From: Cohnella abietis
GTDB lineage: Bacteria > Bacillota > Bacilli > Paenibacillales > Paenibacillaceae
Reading direction: 5' to 3'
NCBI RefSeq assembly: GCF_004295585.1
Contig: NZ_AP019400.1
Coordinates: forward strand, 5,549,501 to 5,613,500
Length of the DNA stretch: 64,000 nt
Part shown: positions 1 through 8,288 of the stretch, piece after piece
How the letters are laid out: every line of letters starts with the position of its first letter
Position numbering within the stretch: the first letter of the stretch is position 1
Program-made: the position numbers and the translations under genes
The notes under the pieces: generated by a model
Told to the model about the DNA's origin: nothing
Seen by the model: the letters and a program-made list of their open reading frames with translations, nothing else
The model's database searches: none

Positions 1-1560
1 TGTATATTGTTCTGTTTCCGTAATTGCTGTTACCGGTGTCGCACCATTTGCCGGTGCGTTTATACCTGGGATGGCAAAGATACTGATTACGGCATCAACA
101 TCCGGATCGGGATCTGCTGCTGTCGCCGGGAATACTGCTGTTACGACTCCTGAGTTTTCAGCATGGGCTACGGTTGTTGCTCCAATTACTGTGAAAGAGT
201 TAGCTAACACTCCTGCTAATGTATACCCTGGTTTGGCCGTCAACGTAATTGTTGCCGTATACGTTGTGCTTGCCCCAAAAGTACCAGCTGTTGGCTCCCA
301 GCTCACTGTTCCTGTGTATTCATCAGTTGGCGTAATTTCCGTTACCGGTGTCGCGCCATTTGCCGGTGCGGTTACACCTGGGATAGCGGAAATACTGATC
401 ACGTTGGCTTCTGTTACCGGGAAAACAGCTGTTACAACTCCCGAGTTGGCAGCATGGGTTACGGTTGTTGCTCCAATTACTGTGAAAGAATTAGCTAACA
501 CTCCTGCTAATGTGTACCCTGGTTTGGCCGTCAATGTAATTGTCGCCGTATACGTTGTGCTCGCGCCAAACGCACCAGCTGTTGGCTCCCAGCTCACTGT
601 TCCTGTGTATTCATCAGTTGGCGTAATTTCCGTTACCGGTGTCTCGCCCTTTACTGGTGCGGTTACACCTGGGATAGCGGAGATACTGATTACAGCTGGA
701 TTGGCTGCTGTCGCCGGAAATACTGCTGTTACAATTCCCGAGTTGGCAGCATGAGCCACTGTTGTTGCTCCAATTACTGTGAAAGAGTTAGCTGACACTC
801 CTGTTAATGTGTATCCTGGTTTGGCCGTCAATGTAATTGTCGCCGTATACGTTGTGCTCGCGCCAAACGTACCAGCTGTTGGCTCCCATCTAACCGTCCC
901 TGTGTATTCATCAGTTGGCGTAATTTCCGTTACCGGTGTCTCACCATTTACTGGTGAGGTTACACCTGGGATAGCGGAAATACTGATCACGTTGGCTTCT
1001 GTCGCCGGGAATACTGCTGTTACAACTCCCGAGTTGGCAGCATGGGTTACGTTTGTTGCTCCAATTACTGTGAAAGAGTTAGCTAACACTCCTGCTAATG
1101 TGTACCCTGCTTTTGCCGTCAATGTAATTGTCGCCGTATACGTTGTGCTCGCGCCAAACGTTCCAGCTGTTGGCTCCCAGCTCACTGTTCCTGTATATTG
1201 TTCTGTTCCCGTGATTGCCGTTACTGGTGTCGCACCCTTTACTAGTGCGGTTACACCTGGGATGGCTGTTATATTGATTGCAGTATCCGGAACTGCTCGT
1301 GTCTCCGGGAACACAGCCGTTACTATTCCCGTGTTAATAGAATTTGTTACGGTTGTTGCTCCGCTTACCGTGAAAGAGTTAGCTGATACGCCATTAAACG
1401 TATAGCCTGGTTTTGCAGTCAATGCAATTCTCGCCGTATACTTTGTGCTTGCACCAAAAGTTGCATGTGAGGGGGTCCAGGTTACTGTCCCTGTGTATTG
1501 ATCCGTTGGCGTGATTACCTTTACTGGTGTACCGCCATTTCCTGGTGCGGTTACACCCAG
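1..1560 (-). repeat. Tandem DNA repeat, about 291-300 bp period, coding for Ig-like units
   Basis: Equivalent points of the repeat (the CCTGTGTATT motif on the plus strand) fall near 311, 602, 899, 1190 and 1490, and again at the left edge. At least five units are therefore visible, with spacings of 291, 297, 291 and 300 bp, all multiples of three. The middle units are almost identical over long stretches; the unit nearest the N-terminus is more diverged. All lie inside the exported protein gene. Such repeats can recombine and change the number of domains. Confidence 0.85.
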
Positions 1561-3162
1561 GATGGCTGCAATATTGACGGTGATCTCCGTTGGTGTTAGA
1601 ACATCAGAATCACTGCTTTTGGTATCTACCTTACTATTTGCTGTAGTGAGGGGAACAAATATAGCTTTGTATTTATCCGCTTTGGTTGATGGTATTACCG
1701 TTAATTGGGATGGGTTTGCTGCGTAGCTGGCAGGGTCAATCCGCGTCGAGCCATTGTACCATTCAACAGTAAAATCTTCTCCATAGACCAATTTGTAGTT
1801 ACTTTTATTGAATACGTCAGATACGTTCGTAACAGAAAGCGTACTTTTTTCTCCAACGTTGAACTTGATAACTTCTACATCGTCATTATAAATTTTGATC
1901 GTTGGCTTAGTAGCAATGGTGCGTGATACTATACCGGAGCTATTAGGATTTACGTTAGTTAATGCCGTTGTCTCAACATGACCATAATAGGTCTTTCCAG
2001 CAGCTGTAATTTCAACCTGTCGTGTACCGACAGGAAGGAAAAGATAGATGTACCCGTTATTCAAAATCGAGGTGTTAAGTGTTTTCCCATCATAATTGAC
2101 GGACACCGCAGTTCCGTTCGCGGGAACTGTAGAAGCATCCACTTTAATTGCTGTAGAATATAAAGTAGTGCCAGCCGCATTCACTGGCTGTCTTCCGTTG
2201 AGAAGATAGATCGTATTATTGTTGGTTCCATTTTTATTGTAAATGTTACCCCCATTAACGATGACCGTCGTCTTCAGCAAATTGTCAGCACTATTCGCAG
2301 GCGAAGCTTGTCCAAAACCAATCGAATCGTAATTGTTAGCTATAGCACCATTTGGTACTTTCGTAGATATAGTTCCGCCGTTAATAGTAATGTGCGTCGA
2401 TTTAGCAGGGTAACTGAAACGTACATCGCCGCCGCCGATGGCAGCAGCGCTTCCTTCGTAAGATTCTACTGAAATGACTCCGCCATTAATGACGATTGTC
2501 CCCCCTGCTCCACCTTCTCCACCACCTATGGCAGCAGCCTTATTTCCTTTATTTATAAAACTTGCTGAAATTGTTCCGTGATTAATTGTAATCTTCCCCG
2601 CTGTTTCCCCATAATTCCCACCGATTGCTGCCGCACCGCTATAGCTACTAACGGTTAAGGAATGTCTATCCGTGTCGTCAATCGTATCAATAGTAAGCTC
2701 AGTGCCTTCAGGAACGCTTATTGCAGCTTTTTGGTTTTCTCCATTATAGGAAGACACGGTATTCTTCCCGCTCAAGATTAAGTTAACCTTAGTGCCCTCT
2801 CCTAATATTGAAATTGTCGGAATAGAAACATGAGATGTATCGTTTTTCGTAATTGATGTGTCGTGAAGCGTTACATTTTGCTCCACACCACCTTTAATAA
2901 CAACGGTATAGCTGTTTATAATATTTCCCGTAATAATATAGCCATTCGAATTATAAGCTGCGTTGCTATTGTCAGGCTTCTTACCTATTACAGAGTCTTT
3001 GTCGATAATAATGTTCCCTTTTGATATATCTAAAATCGTCTTGTCCACTTCTGCTGCAGCAACCGGGATCGTGAGTGCAAAAAGATTAATCAAAACAGAT
3101 ACTGCAATCGCAAGCTGGAATATTCCAAATTTACGTTGTTTAACTCTACTTTCTTTAGCCAT
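1..3162 (-). CDS. Large exported surface protein with beta-helix-like N-terminus and tandem Ig-like repeats (3' end outside window)
   Basis: One frame stays open from an ATG at 3162 to the left edge (1054 codons), so the C-terminus is missing. The ATG follows AAAAGGGG with good spacing. Residues 1-37 form a Sec signal peptide (Lys/Arg-rich start, hydrophobic core, AAA before the cut). Residues of about 40-330 carry short turns rich in Gly, Ile and Asn, with repeated phrases such as AAIGGG and TITINGG, typical of a right-handed beta-helix; this recalls carbohydrate-binding beta-helix families, but that is inference. From about residue 530 come near-identical units of 97-100 residues, with landmarks such as AIPGVTAP, TAKPGYTL and GVVTAVFPAT, probably Ig-like folds. 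The missing end may carry SLH domains, as in the neighbouring giant proteins. Role: probably cell-surface display or binding; the ligand is unknown. Confidence 0.85.
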   Translation of the reverse strand, partial: MAKESRVKQRKFGIFQLAIAVSVLINLFALTIPVAAAEVDKTILDISKGNIIIDKDSVIGKKPDNSNAAYNSNGYIITGNIINSYTVVIKGGVEQNVTLHDTSITKNDTSHVSIPTISILGEGTKVNLILSGKNTVSSYNGENQKAAISVPEGTELTIDTIDDTDRHSLTVSSYSGAAAIGGNYGETAGKITINHGTISASFINKGNKAAAIGGGEGGAGGTIVINGGVISVESYEGSAAAIGGGDVRFSYPAKSTHITINGGTISTKVPNGAIANNYDSIGFGQASPANSADNLLKTTVIVNGGNIYNKNGTNNNTIYLLNGRQPVNAAGTTLYSTAIKVDASTVPANGTAVSVNYDGKTLNTSILNNGYIYLFLPVGTRQVEITAAGKTYYGHVETTALTNVNPNSSGIVSRTIATKPTIKIYNDDVEVIKFNVGEKSTLSVTNVSDVFNKSNYKLVYGEDFTVEWYNGSTRIDPASYAANPSQLTVIPSTKADKYKAIFVPLTTANSKVDTKSSDSDVLTPTEITVNIAAILGVTAPGNGGTPVKVITPTDQYTGTVTWTPSHATFGASTKYTARIALTAKPGYTFNGVSANSFTVSGATTVTNSINTGIVTAVFPETRAVPDTAINITAIPGVTALVKGATPVTAITGTEQYTGTVSWEPTAGTFGASTTYTATITLTAKAGYTLAGVLANSFTVIGATNVTHAANSGVVTAVFPATEANVISISAIPGVTSPVNGETPVTEITPTDEYTGTVRWEPTAGTFGASTTYTATITLTAKPGYTLTGVSANSFTVIGATTVAHAANSGIVTAVFPATAANPAVISISAIPGVTAPVKGETPVTEITPTDEYTGTVSWEPTAGAFGASTTYTATITLTAKPGYTLAGVLANSFTVIGATTVTHAANSGVVTAVFPVTEANVISISAIPGVTAPANGATPVTEITPTDEYTGTVSWEPTAGTFGASTTYTATITLTAKPGYTLAGVLANSFTVIGATTVAHAENSGVVTAVFPATAADPDPDVDAVISIFAIPGINAPANGATPVTAITETEQYT

Positions 3163-3199
3163 ATGAAATTCCCCTTTTCTGTTTGACGAATAAAGGAGT

Positions 3200-3229
3200 C
3201 CTCCAATTGAAGTTCATTTCATTTGGAGG
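3200..3229 (-). promoter_or_regulatory. Stem-loop in the 5' leader of the left-hand surface gene
   Basis: CCTCCAA (3200-3206) pairs with TTGGAGG (3223-3229), extended by TGAA/TTCA with one mismatch. It lies about 40 bases upstream of the start codon at 3162, in the expected untranslated leader, and is not followed by a T-run on the minus strand. It may stabilise or control the mRNA; this is inference. The rest of 3230-3462 is AT-rich, and I see no gene in it. Confidence 0.4.
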
Positions 3230-3462
3230 TGTTTTCGAGATGTTTACCATATTCGTCTAATTAGTTACACTTTTTAATTCCGTTAATTCATATCAAATTA
3301 CTATGAATTATGGGTAAATTAACACAATTGATCGCTTAAATCAATGCATTATTTGCCATATAAGGAATTTACATAGTGGAATATACTAAATACCGCAGAA
3401 TAAGAGGGAATTAAGAACTTGAGGAAGCCTTGAGGTACTAGGGAATTGAAATTACGGGGGAC

Positions 3463-4278
3463 TCATAACGAATCACCCGCTTCTAGATCAATTCCCATGC
3501 GCCTAAGCATCTTCCTTTCCCGGCATTCCGGGCAGCGCTTTGGGTCATTGAACCCTTTCAACTTAAAAAACTCCTGTTCCTCCACCTCAAATACGAACCG
3601 CTCTCTGCAATCCCAGCACTTCAATATTTTAGGCTGCAGCACCAGCATGTTCATCTGAAGCGCCATGAGCACCTCTTCTCGTTCACGGGGATATAGAGAT
3701 GAGCCTTTAGCGACAGATGACTGCTTCAGCATTTCATCTATTGTCATGTTAATAACAGTTGCGACTTTCTTGAAAGCGATTGCGGCCCACATTCGCATAT
3801 AAGGAACGTACTTCAAATCGCCGCTCTCTTTGATCCGTTCAAGGAAGAGCAGCATCATTTCCCGGTTTCGTTCTTTCAAGTACGTCATATCAATATCCAC
3901 TTTCCCTTGATCCAACCAGGTATTCCATTCATTCAGGAACGACTCTATTTGAAGAGACCGCGTGATTTTCCAGCCTCTTTCCGTAAATACGAGGAGTGGC
4001 AATTTACCGTATATCTCAATGGCAAGGAATTCATGCTTGAGCATCCAATCAATTTTTGTGGTTATTTCGTCCAACGTATTCTTGGCAAAATAGCCATAGC
4101 AAGGCGTCTTATCCAACTCCAATCCTATCAACCGCTTGTCCTTGGAGCCTTTTAGAAGTTTTGCCAGCATCGTCCTGCCTCCACGCGCGGAAATCTCGTC
4201 GGCTGCATTGAGAATGACGAAGATTTCCTCTTGAGGAAGGGGAAGCTGTTGTTTCTCATCGCGGCGATGAATAGTCAT
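3463..4278 (-). CDS. RQC-minor family DNA-binding protein with C-terminal zinc ribbon
   Basis: A 271-residue protein. The N-terminal part (about 10-110) matches the winged-helix RQC-type pattern, with IFVILNAADEIS near the start and GRTMLAKLLKGSKD, then a region rich in aromatic and basic residues. The C-terminus has two CxxC knuckles (CWDC and CPEC, about 27 residues apart), a treble-clef or zinc-ribbon module. This arrangement is that of the RQC-minor-1 family of Firmicutes, thought to bind DNA; no helicase domain is present. I chose ATG 4278, which has AAAGGTGG eight bases upstream; a GTG at 4290 in the same frame is the longer alternative but has a poorer ribosome site. It starts 17 bp after the AraC gene ends, so the two are probably co-transcribed. 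Confidence 0.75.
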   Translation of the reverse strand: MTIHRRDEKQQLPLPQEEIFVILNAADEISARGGRTMLAKLLKGSKDKRLIGLELDKTPCYGYFAKNTLDEITTKIDWMLKHEFLAIEIYGKLPLLVFTERGWKITRSLQIESFLNEWNTWLDQGKVDIDMTYLKERNREMMLLFLERIKESGDLKYVPYMRMWAAIAFKKVATVINMTIDEMLKQSSVAKGSSLYPREREEVLMALQMNMLVLQPKILKCWDCRERFVFEVEEQEFFKLKGFNDPKRCPECRERKMLRRMGIDLEAGDSL

Positions 4279-4295
4279 GATTCGATCCACCTTTC

Positions 4296-5192
4296 TTACC
4301 CCTCAACAATATATTTTTCGGAAGCGCTGCGATTCCTCATTGCCGATGGAGGGACCCCATACTTCTTCTTCCAAACTTTCGAGAAGTGCGAGACGTTTTC
4401 GAAGCCTGTAGCCATACAGACTTCCGTTATGGATATTCCGGGATGGGTCAATAGCTCCTTAGCCTTCTCTAACCGGCGATTACGAATCCATTGAATGGCA
4501 GGCTCATTATAAATCTTCCGAAATTCCCTTTTGAAGGTCGATAAGCTTCTGCCAGACAAATAGGCCAGATCCTGAAGCGATATCGGGTTTAGCAGATTCT
4601 TTTCCACTACCTCCACAATGCTTGTGCGACGTTGCTGCCTCAGCTGCAAAATTTGGTTCAATAACCCTTTGTCCGCATCCAATATATCAAATAAAAGCTC
4701 TAGCATTTTCAGTTTAATTAATTCGTCTTGAATGCCCTCCGGCTCGTCAAAATAGGGCTTAAGTGATGCAATATAGCTTAACAGGCGCTCGTTCACCGAA
4801 TGAACGGCAACTGGAACAGGCGATACAGACTCGGAAGAAGGAAGACTGGATATCTTCATAAACTCATGAAGCAATTCATCCTTCAGAAAGAACATCATAT
4901 AATCCAATACACGCCTCGAATCCTCTTCCCCATACTTCTTATACTCAATGACAATCCCTTTATGTAAAAGCACCATTTCGTTTTTCCTTACCGTATATTC
5001 CTGATCACCGTATCTGACAATGTAGACCCCTTCCAGAACAGCTAAAAGAACATGATCCTGCAGATACATCCTTCCGGTCTGGATATCGGAATAAGCACAT
5101 GCCCCCATAACCGACAATCCTTTCATCTTCAGCATGCCAACACCGGATAGACCCTGAGGCATTTTCACAGCCTTGCTAATTACGGACCCCAT
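4296..5192 (-). CDS. AraC family transcriptional regulator
   Basis: A 298-residue protein. Residues of about 20-150 look like a cupin-type AraC ligand-binding domain. The C-terminal 100 residues hold the double helix-turn-helix: LQDLAYLSGRSLSTFKREF (first HTH) and ITEVCMATGFENVSHFSKVW (second). The ATG at 5192 has AAGGAG eight bases upstream; the in-frame GTG at 5201 abuts that ribosome site and is unlikely. It is divergent from the NTF2-like gene at 5411 and probably co-transcribed with the RQC-minor gene downstream, so it may control either. The inducer is unknown. Confidence 0.85.
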   Translation of the reverse strand: MGSVISKAVKMPQGLSGVGMLKMKGLSVMGACAYSDIQTGRMYLQDHVLLAVLEGVYIVRYGDQEYTVRKNEMVLLHKGIVIEYKKYGEEDSRRVLDYMMFFLKDELLHEFMKISSLPSSESVSPVPVAVHSVNERLLSYIASLKPYFDEPEGIQDELIKLKMLELLFDILDADKGLLNQILQLRQQRRTSIVEVVEKNLLNPISLQDLAYLSGRSLSTFKREFRKIYNEPAIQWIRNRRLEKAKELLTHPGISITEVCMATGFENVSHFSKVWKKKYGVPPSAMRNRSASEKYIVEG

Positions 5193-5410
5193 TCGTCTCA
5201 CTCCTTATCTGAGTAAAAGATAACATGAAGTCACCATGGCAATCCAATAGGGAATTTCTGGAGTCAGTTTGAATGAGCCAAATTGACAAACAGAATGAGC
5301 TTCACAACAAAGCTTTAATAAGTCGGCTCCGGTATCATGATGATAGAAGTGATGCAAAATATATGTTGAAAAACAGATACAAACAATATAAACAAAAAGG
5401 TGAGGATAAC

Positions 5411-5875
5411 ATGGAAAATGTAAATAAACTATCTCTTGAAGAAATTGCTGACCGTTATGCAATACGCGATCTCGTTGATGCATATGCATTTTGTGCAGAT
5501 ACGCGGGATGCTGAAGGTCAAATGGCATTATTTACTGAAGATACTCTTTTTAGAGTATTTATGGATGAAAGTCAGGAAGAACCAACCCAAGTCGTTAATA
5601 ACAGAAATGATTTAGCACCCATTTTTGAAAACTTAAATACGTATAACTCCACCATGCACTTTAATGGTCAAAGTAAAGTAACTTTATCTGGTGATACTGC
5701 AGTTGGGACAACCTATTGCTTTGCTCATCATTTAACCATTGATGGCGATGCCCAAAAATTAATGGTCGCATCTATACGGTATTACGACAAATTCGTAAAA
5801 ATTGATAATAAGTGGTATTTCAAAGAAAGAGATCTCAAGGTTGCATGGGTTGAAACTAAACCTCAACATAGCTAA
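5411..5875 (+). CDS. SnoaL/NTF2-like fold protein
   Basis: A 154-residue protein with the opening signature of the SnoaL_4/NTF2-like family, EEIADRYAIRDLVDAYAFCADTRD, followed by an alternating beta-sheet region ending in KWYFKERDLKVAWVE. Members are small single-domain enzymes or binding proteins (isomerases, dehydratases, dioxygenase subunits); no specific reaction can be assigned. The frame is open upstream to 5273, but the ATG at 5411 has the only good ribosome site (AAGGTGAGGA). A strong terminator follows, so it is a single-gene transcript divergent from the AraC gene. Confidence 0.75.
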   Translation: MENVNKLSLEEIADRYAIRDLVDAYAFCADTRDAEGQMALFTEDTLFRVFMDESQEEPTQVVNNRNDLAPIFENLNTYNSTMHFNGQSKVTLSGDTAVGTTYCFAHHLTIDGDAQKLMVASIRYYDKFVKIDNKWYFKERDLKVAWVETKPQHS

Positions 5876-5950
5876 AAAGCTAGTGTTACCATTTTGCCCT
5901 GAAGCTTAAATTTTTATTGGATTCATCATTTGGTTTGCCACAAAAATATC

Positions 5951-6004
5951 AAAACACCTATCAACACTGGACTCTCGTTGCCCAGTATTGATAGGTGTTT
6001 TATT
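5951..6004 (+). terminator. Rho-independent terminator after the NTF2-like gene
   Basis: AACACCTATCAACACTGG (5953-5970) pairs with CCAGTATTGATAGGTGTT (5982-5999) with one mismatch, and is followed by TTATTTG. The A-run on the left side would also allow weak termination on the minus strand. Confidence 0.85.
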
Positions 6005-6069
6005 TGTTAACAGGGAAGACTTTTTAGTTTCTCAAAATTCTAATGCTATAACAAAAAAGAGATTGTGAA

Positions 6070-6084
6070 TGAGAATTATTATCA
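6070..6084 (+). promoter_or_regulatory. Fur box upstream of the AraC siderophore regulator
   Basis: TGAGAAT-T-ATTATCA matches the Bacillus Fur 7-1-7 consensus (TGATAAT-n-ATTATCA) at 13 of 14 arm positions. It lies 50 bp upstream of the ATG at 6135 and predicts iron repression of this regulator gene. Confidence 0.7.
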
Positions 6085-7014
6085 GTAATATGTAGGGAGA
6101 AGTCAATCAAGAATCGGCAACAGGTGGTGACGGAATGAAGATAAACGAGCATATGCTAATTTGGACATCTGCCTCTGTTAAACTAATGGATGTCAGACAT
6201 GCAACAATGACCAGTGGCGACGAACCTCTGGCTTATCGACTGCCCGCTAACGGGTTTCTTTTTGCTATTCGCGGGTCAGCACAGATTACGCTTGATAACG
6301 TGGAGTATGTCGTGAACAGTATGTTTGTGCTCCATGGCGGCAAGGGAATGAGCCTGAATATTCAGCTCAACCAAGATCGTTTTGAATATTATCTTATCCT
6401 GTATAAAGCAGGTTTTCTGCTACCGGCAAGCCCAGAAATTCGCAGCATCTTGGCCGCCGGGAATCCTTTACAGATTCAATACGGCTATGCTCCTTTGTAA
6501 CCATTGTCGTTGTATGAGCAGCTGGAGCAGATTGCCAAAGAATGGCGCACGCCTGGCGATCTCGAGCGGCTGCATGCGAGGACATTGTTTTATCAATTTA
6601 TATACGAGCTTATTCGTCAGCTTCGCGAACAGGATGTTCAAATCATTCGGGCAGAACCAGCTGAGCAAGCACTAAAATATTTACACGAACATTATGCTGA
6701 GCCTCTGACTCTGGAGTTTCTGGCATCGCTGCTGGATTGTAGCCCCAGCCATCTATCGAGGATATTCAAGCAACGCACGGCCTGCAGTCCCATTGAATAT
6801 ATGATCCGCCTGCGTATCAGCAGAGCCAAAAGCCTGCTTGCCAATACTGAAGCACCTTTGCAGAAAATAGCCTTAAGCATTGGTTATGTAGATGTGTATT
6901 ATTTTAGCCGTATCTTTAAAAAGCATACCGGGCAGTCTCCTCTTCGCTACCGTGAAACCTGCCATGATCCGATCGTTAAGCAGCATAATCCATTGCTAAT
7001 GCTAAGATCATCCA

Positions 7015-7043
7015 TTGTTCCTGATAAGCTTAGACGTTATATT
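7015..7043 (+). promoter_or_regulatory. Sigma-A-like promoter of the siderophore-binding lipoprotein
   Basis: TTGTTC (7015-7020) and TATATT (7038-7043) are separated by exactly 17 bp. The -10 matches five of six consensus bases and the -35 three of six. The Fur box begins 12 bp downstream, where the start of transcription is expected. All of this lies inside the open frame that follows the AraC HTH. Confidence 0.55.
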
Positions 7044-7054
7044 AATAAACGCAA

Positions 7055-7069
7055 TGATAATCATTATCA
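7055..7069 (+). promoter_or_regulatory. Perfect Fur box in front of the siderophore-binding lipoprotein
   Basis: TGATAAT-C-ATTATCA is an exact 7-1-7 inverted repeat and a full match to the Bacillus Fur consensus. It sits 26 bp before the TTG start at 7095 and overlaps the predicted transcription start, so Fur with iron would block transcription. Confidence 0.85.
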
Positions 7070-7094
7070 ATATACGGATAAAGGGGCTCTTCAC

Positions 7095-8117
7095 TTGATC
7101 AGAAATAGAAAACAGTCAACCGCTTTAACTGTGCTGCTTAGTCTTACTCTACTTCTAAGCGCATGCTCAGGAGTAACGAACAATAACATCAACGCAACCG
7201 CAAGTTCTGGTTCAACCTCCGACTCAACAGCCAGTGGAAACAATGGACAGGCAGAGACGAACCAGACTACGGCTGCTTCAGCAACTGTAAAGTACACAGG
7301 AGCCGATGGAGAAGTCGAGATCCCCAGAAATCCGCAAAGAATCGTCATTTTGACCCATGCCTATGTTGGCTATTTCATGGCGCTTGGCATTAATCCGGTC
7401 GGAGCACCAACGATGACAATGGGGAATCCTTTTTATAAAGGGAAGATCGATGGTATGGAGGACATTGGGGCACCGGATGCCTTTTCGAACGAGAAAATTA
7501 TAACATTAAATCCAGATCTTATCATTGCCCTTAAAGGTACAAAAAATCTGGAAGAAATAAGTAAAATCGCACCAGTCGTAACGATAAATTATGGCGAAAA
7601 AAACTATAAAGAGCAATTGCTTGATTTCGGTAAAATGACGAATCGTACAGATGCGGCTCAACAATGGGTGGATAATTGGGAAAAGAAGATAGCTGAATAT
7701 AAACCTCAGGTTCTACTGGCAGTCGGTGACCAAACGGTATCTGTGTTAAGCCAAACTGGAAAAAGTGTATCCATTTATGGTGAAGGTTACGGACGGGGAA
7801 CGGAAATTTTATATGATGAGTTTGGACTAAAGGGCCCTCAAGCATTCGACCTGAAGCTTGGTTGGGCGGAATTCTCTCTCGAGAAGCTCCCCGAGTTTGC
7901 TGGCGATTATATCTTTACATCTCCGGATGCGTCAGAAAATGAGGATTCAAGTCCTATGTACACAAGTGATCTGTGGAATAAACTTCCTGCAATCAAGAAT
8001 AAGCGGGTGTTTTACATCGATAAGAAATCAGCCGCCTTCAACGATCCCATTACACTTGACGCACTGCTGCCGATTGTTGTCGATAGCCTGACTTCTGCTG
8101 CTGGCGATAAGAGCTGA
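7095..8117 (+). CDS. Iron-siderophore ABC transporter substrate-binding lipoprotein
   Basis: From TTG 7095 the protein has 340 residues. It starts with a textbook lipoprotein signal (IRNRKQ, a hydrophobic run, then the lipobox LLSAC), a Ser/Thr/Asn-rich tether, and a Peripla_BP_2/FeuA-type domain (IPRNPQRIVILTH near the start, NPDLIIALKG in the middle, KRVFYID near the end). It would capture ferric siderophore at the outer membrane face for a FecCD-type permease, but no permease or ATPase gene lies nearby, so a distant one must serve it. The start is chosen because AAAGGGG lies eight bases upstream and a promoter plus Fur box precede it; the frame is open further back into the AraC relic (to 6504). 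A fused regulator-binding protein, as in Btr, is the alternative, but an internal lipoprotein signal argues against it. Confidence 0.8.
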   Translation: MIRNRKQSTALTVLLSLTLLLSACSGVTNNNINATASSGSTSDSTASGNNGQAETNQTTAASATVKYTGADGEVEIPRNPQRIVILTHAYVGYFMALGINPVGAPTMTMGNPFYKGKIDGMEDIGAPDAFSNEKIITLNPDLIIALKGTKNLEEISKIAPVVTINYGEKNYKEQLLDFGKMTNRTDAAQQWVDNWEKKIAEYKPQVLLAVGDQTVSVLSQTGKSVSIYGEGYGRGTEILYDEFGLKGPQAFDLKLGWAEFSLEKLPEFAGDYIFTSPDASENEDSSPMYTSDLWNKLPAIKNKRVFYIDKKSAAFNDPITLDALLPIVVDSLTSAAGDKS

Positions 8118-8181
8118 CCAAAGATTGTACTTTACTGTGCTCCTGCAGATTTCACAAATTAATATTATTTACTCCCACTTC

Positions 8182-8230
8182 AAGAACCACAGGCGCATGA
8201 TACTAATCATACGCCTACGGTTCTTATTTA
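8182..8230 (+). terminator. Terminator after the siderophore-binding gene
   Basis: An imperfect long hairpin: AAGAACC, AGGCG and ATGAT on the left pair with ATCAT, CGCCT and GGTTCTT on the right, followed by ATTTATTA. It lies between convergent genes and could act in both directions. Confidence 0.7.
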
Positions 8231-8288
8231 TTAGCCCCTGGCTTGGAAGTTCCCAATGAGCTTATTAGACTCATAGGCTTAAGAATAA

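Larger units (their letters stand above)
6135..7094 (+). pseudogene. AraC-type siderophore-uptake regulator, broken by an in-frame stop
   Basis: The frame starting at ATG 6135 reads a cupin-like N-terminal domain, meets TAA at 6498-6500, then continues in the same frame with PLSLYEQLEQIAKEW and a complete AraC double HTH (SPSHLSRIFKQ and YVDVYYFSRIFKKHTG, about 6660-6950). The stop falls inside the linker, in a GYAPL*PLSLYE context where a sense codon is expected, so a single base change such as TAC to TAA is the simplest explanation. The only nearby restart, TTG 6504, has no ribosome site. The family resembles the AraC regulators of siderophore uptake such as Bacillus Btr, which the two Fur boxes support. 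No stop ends the regulator frame before the next gene, so literal translation would run on to 8117. The 121-residue N-terminal fragment may still be made; it lacks the DNA-binding domain. Confidence 0.7.

Noticed and set aside
71..1405. Two plus-strand ORFs of 227 and 208 residues rich in Val and Ala
   Set aside because: They are shadows of the minus-strand tandem repeats: they repeat with the same period, lack ribosome sites, and the minus frame is open over the whole region with a signal peptide at its start.
1..1560. Repeat structure read as a CRISPR array
   Set aside because: Units are about 300 bp, code for protein in one frame and have no spacer-repeat alternation; no cas genes are present.
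6504..8117. A 537-residue regulator-binding protein fusion starting at TTG 6504
   Set aside because: No ribosome site exists at 6504, the frame lacks half of the AraC domain, and an internal promoter, Fur box, ribosome site and lipoprotein signal mark a separate start at 7095.
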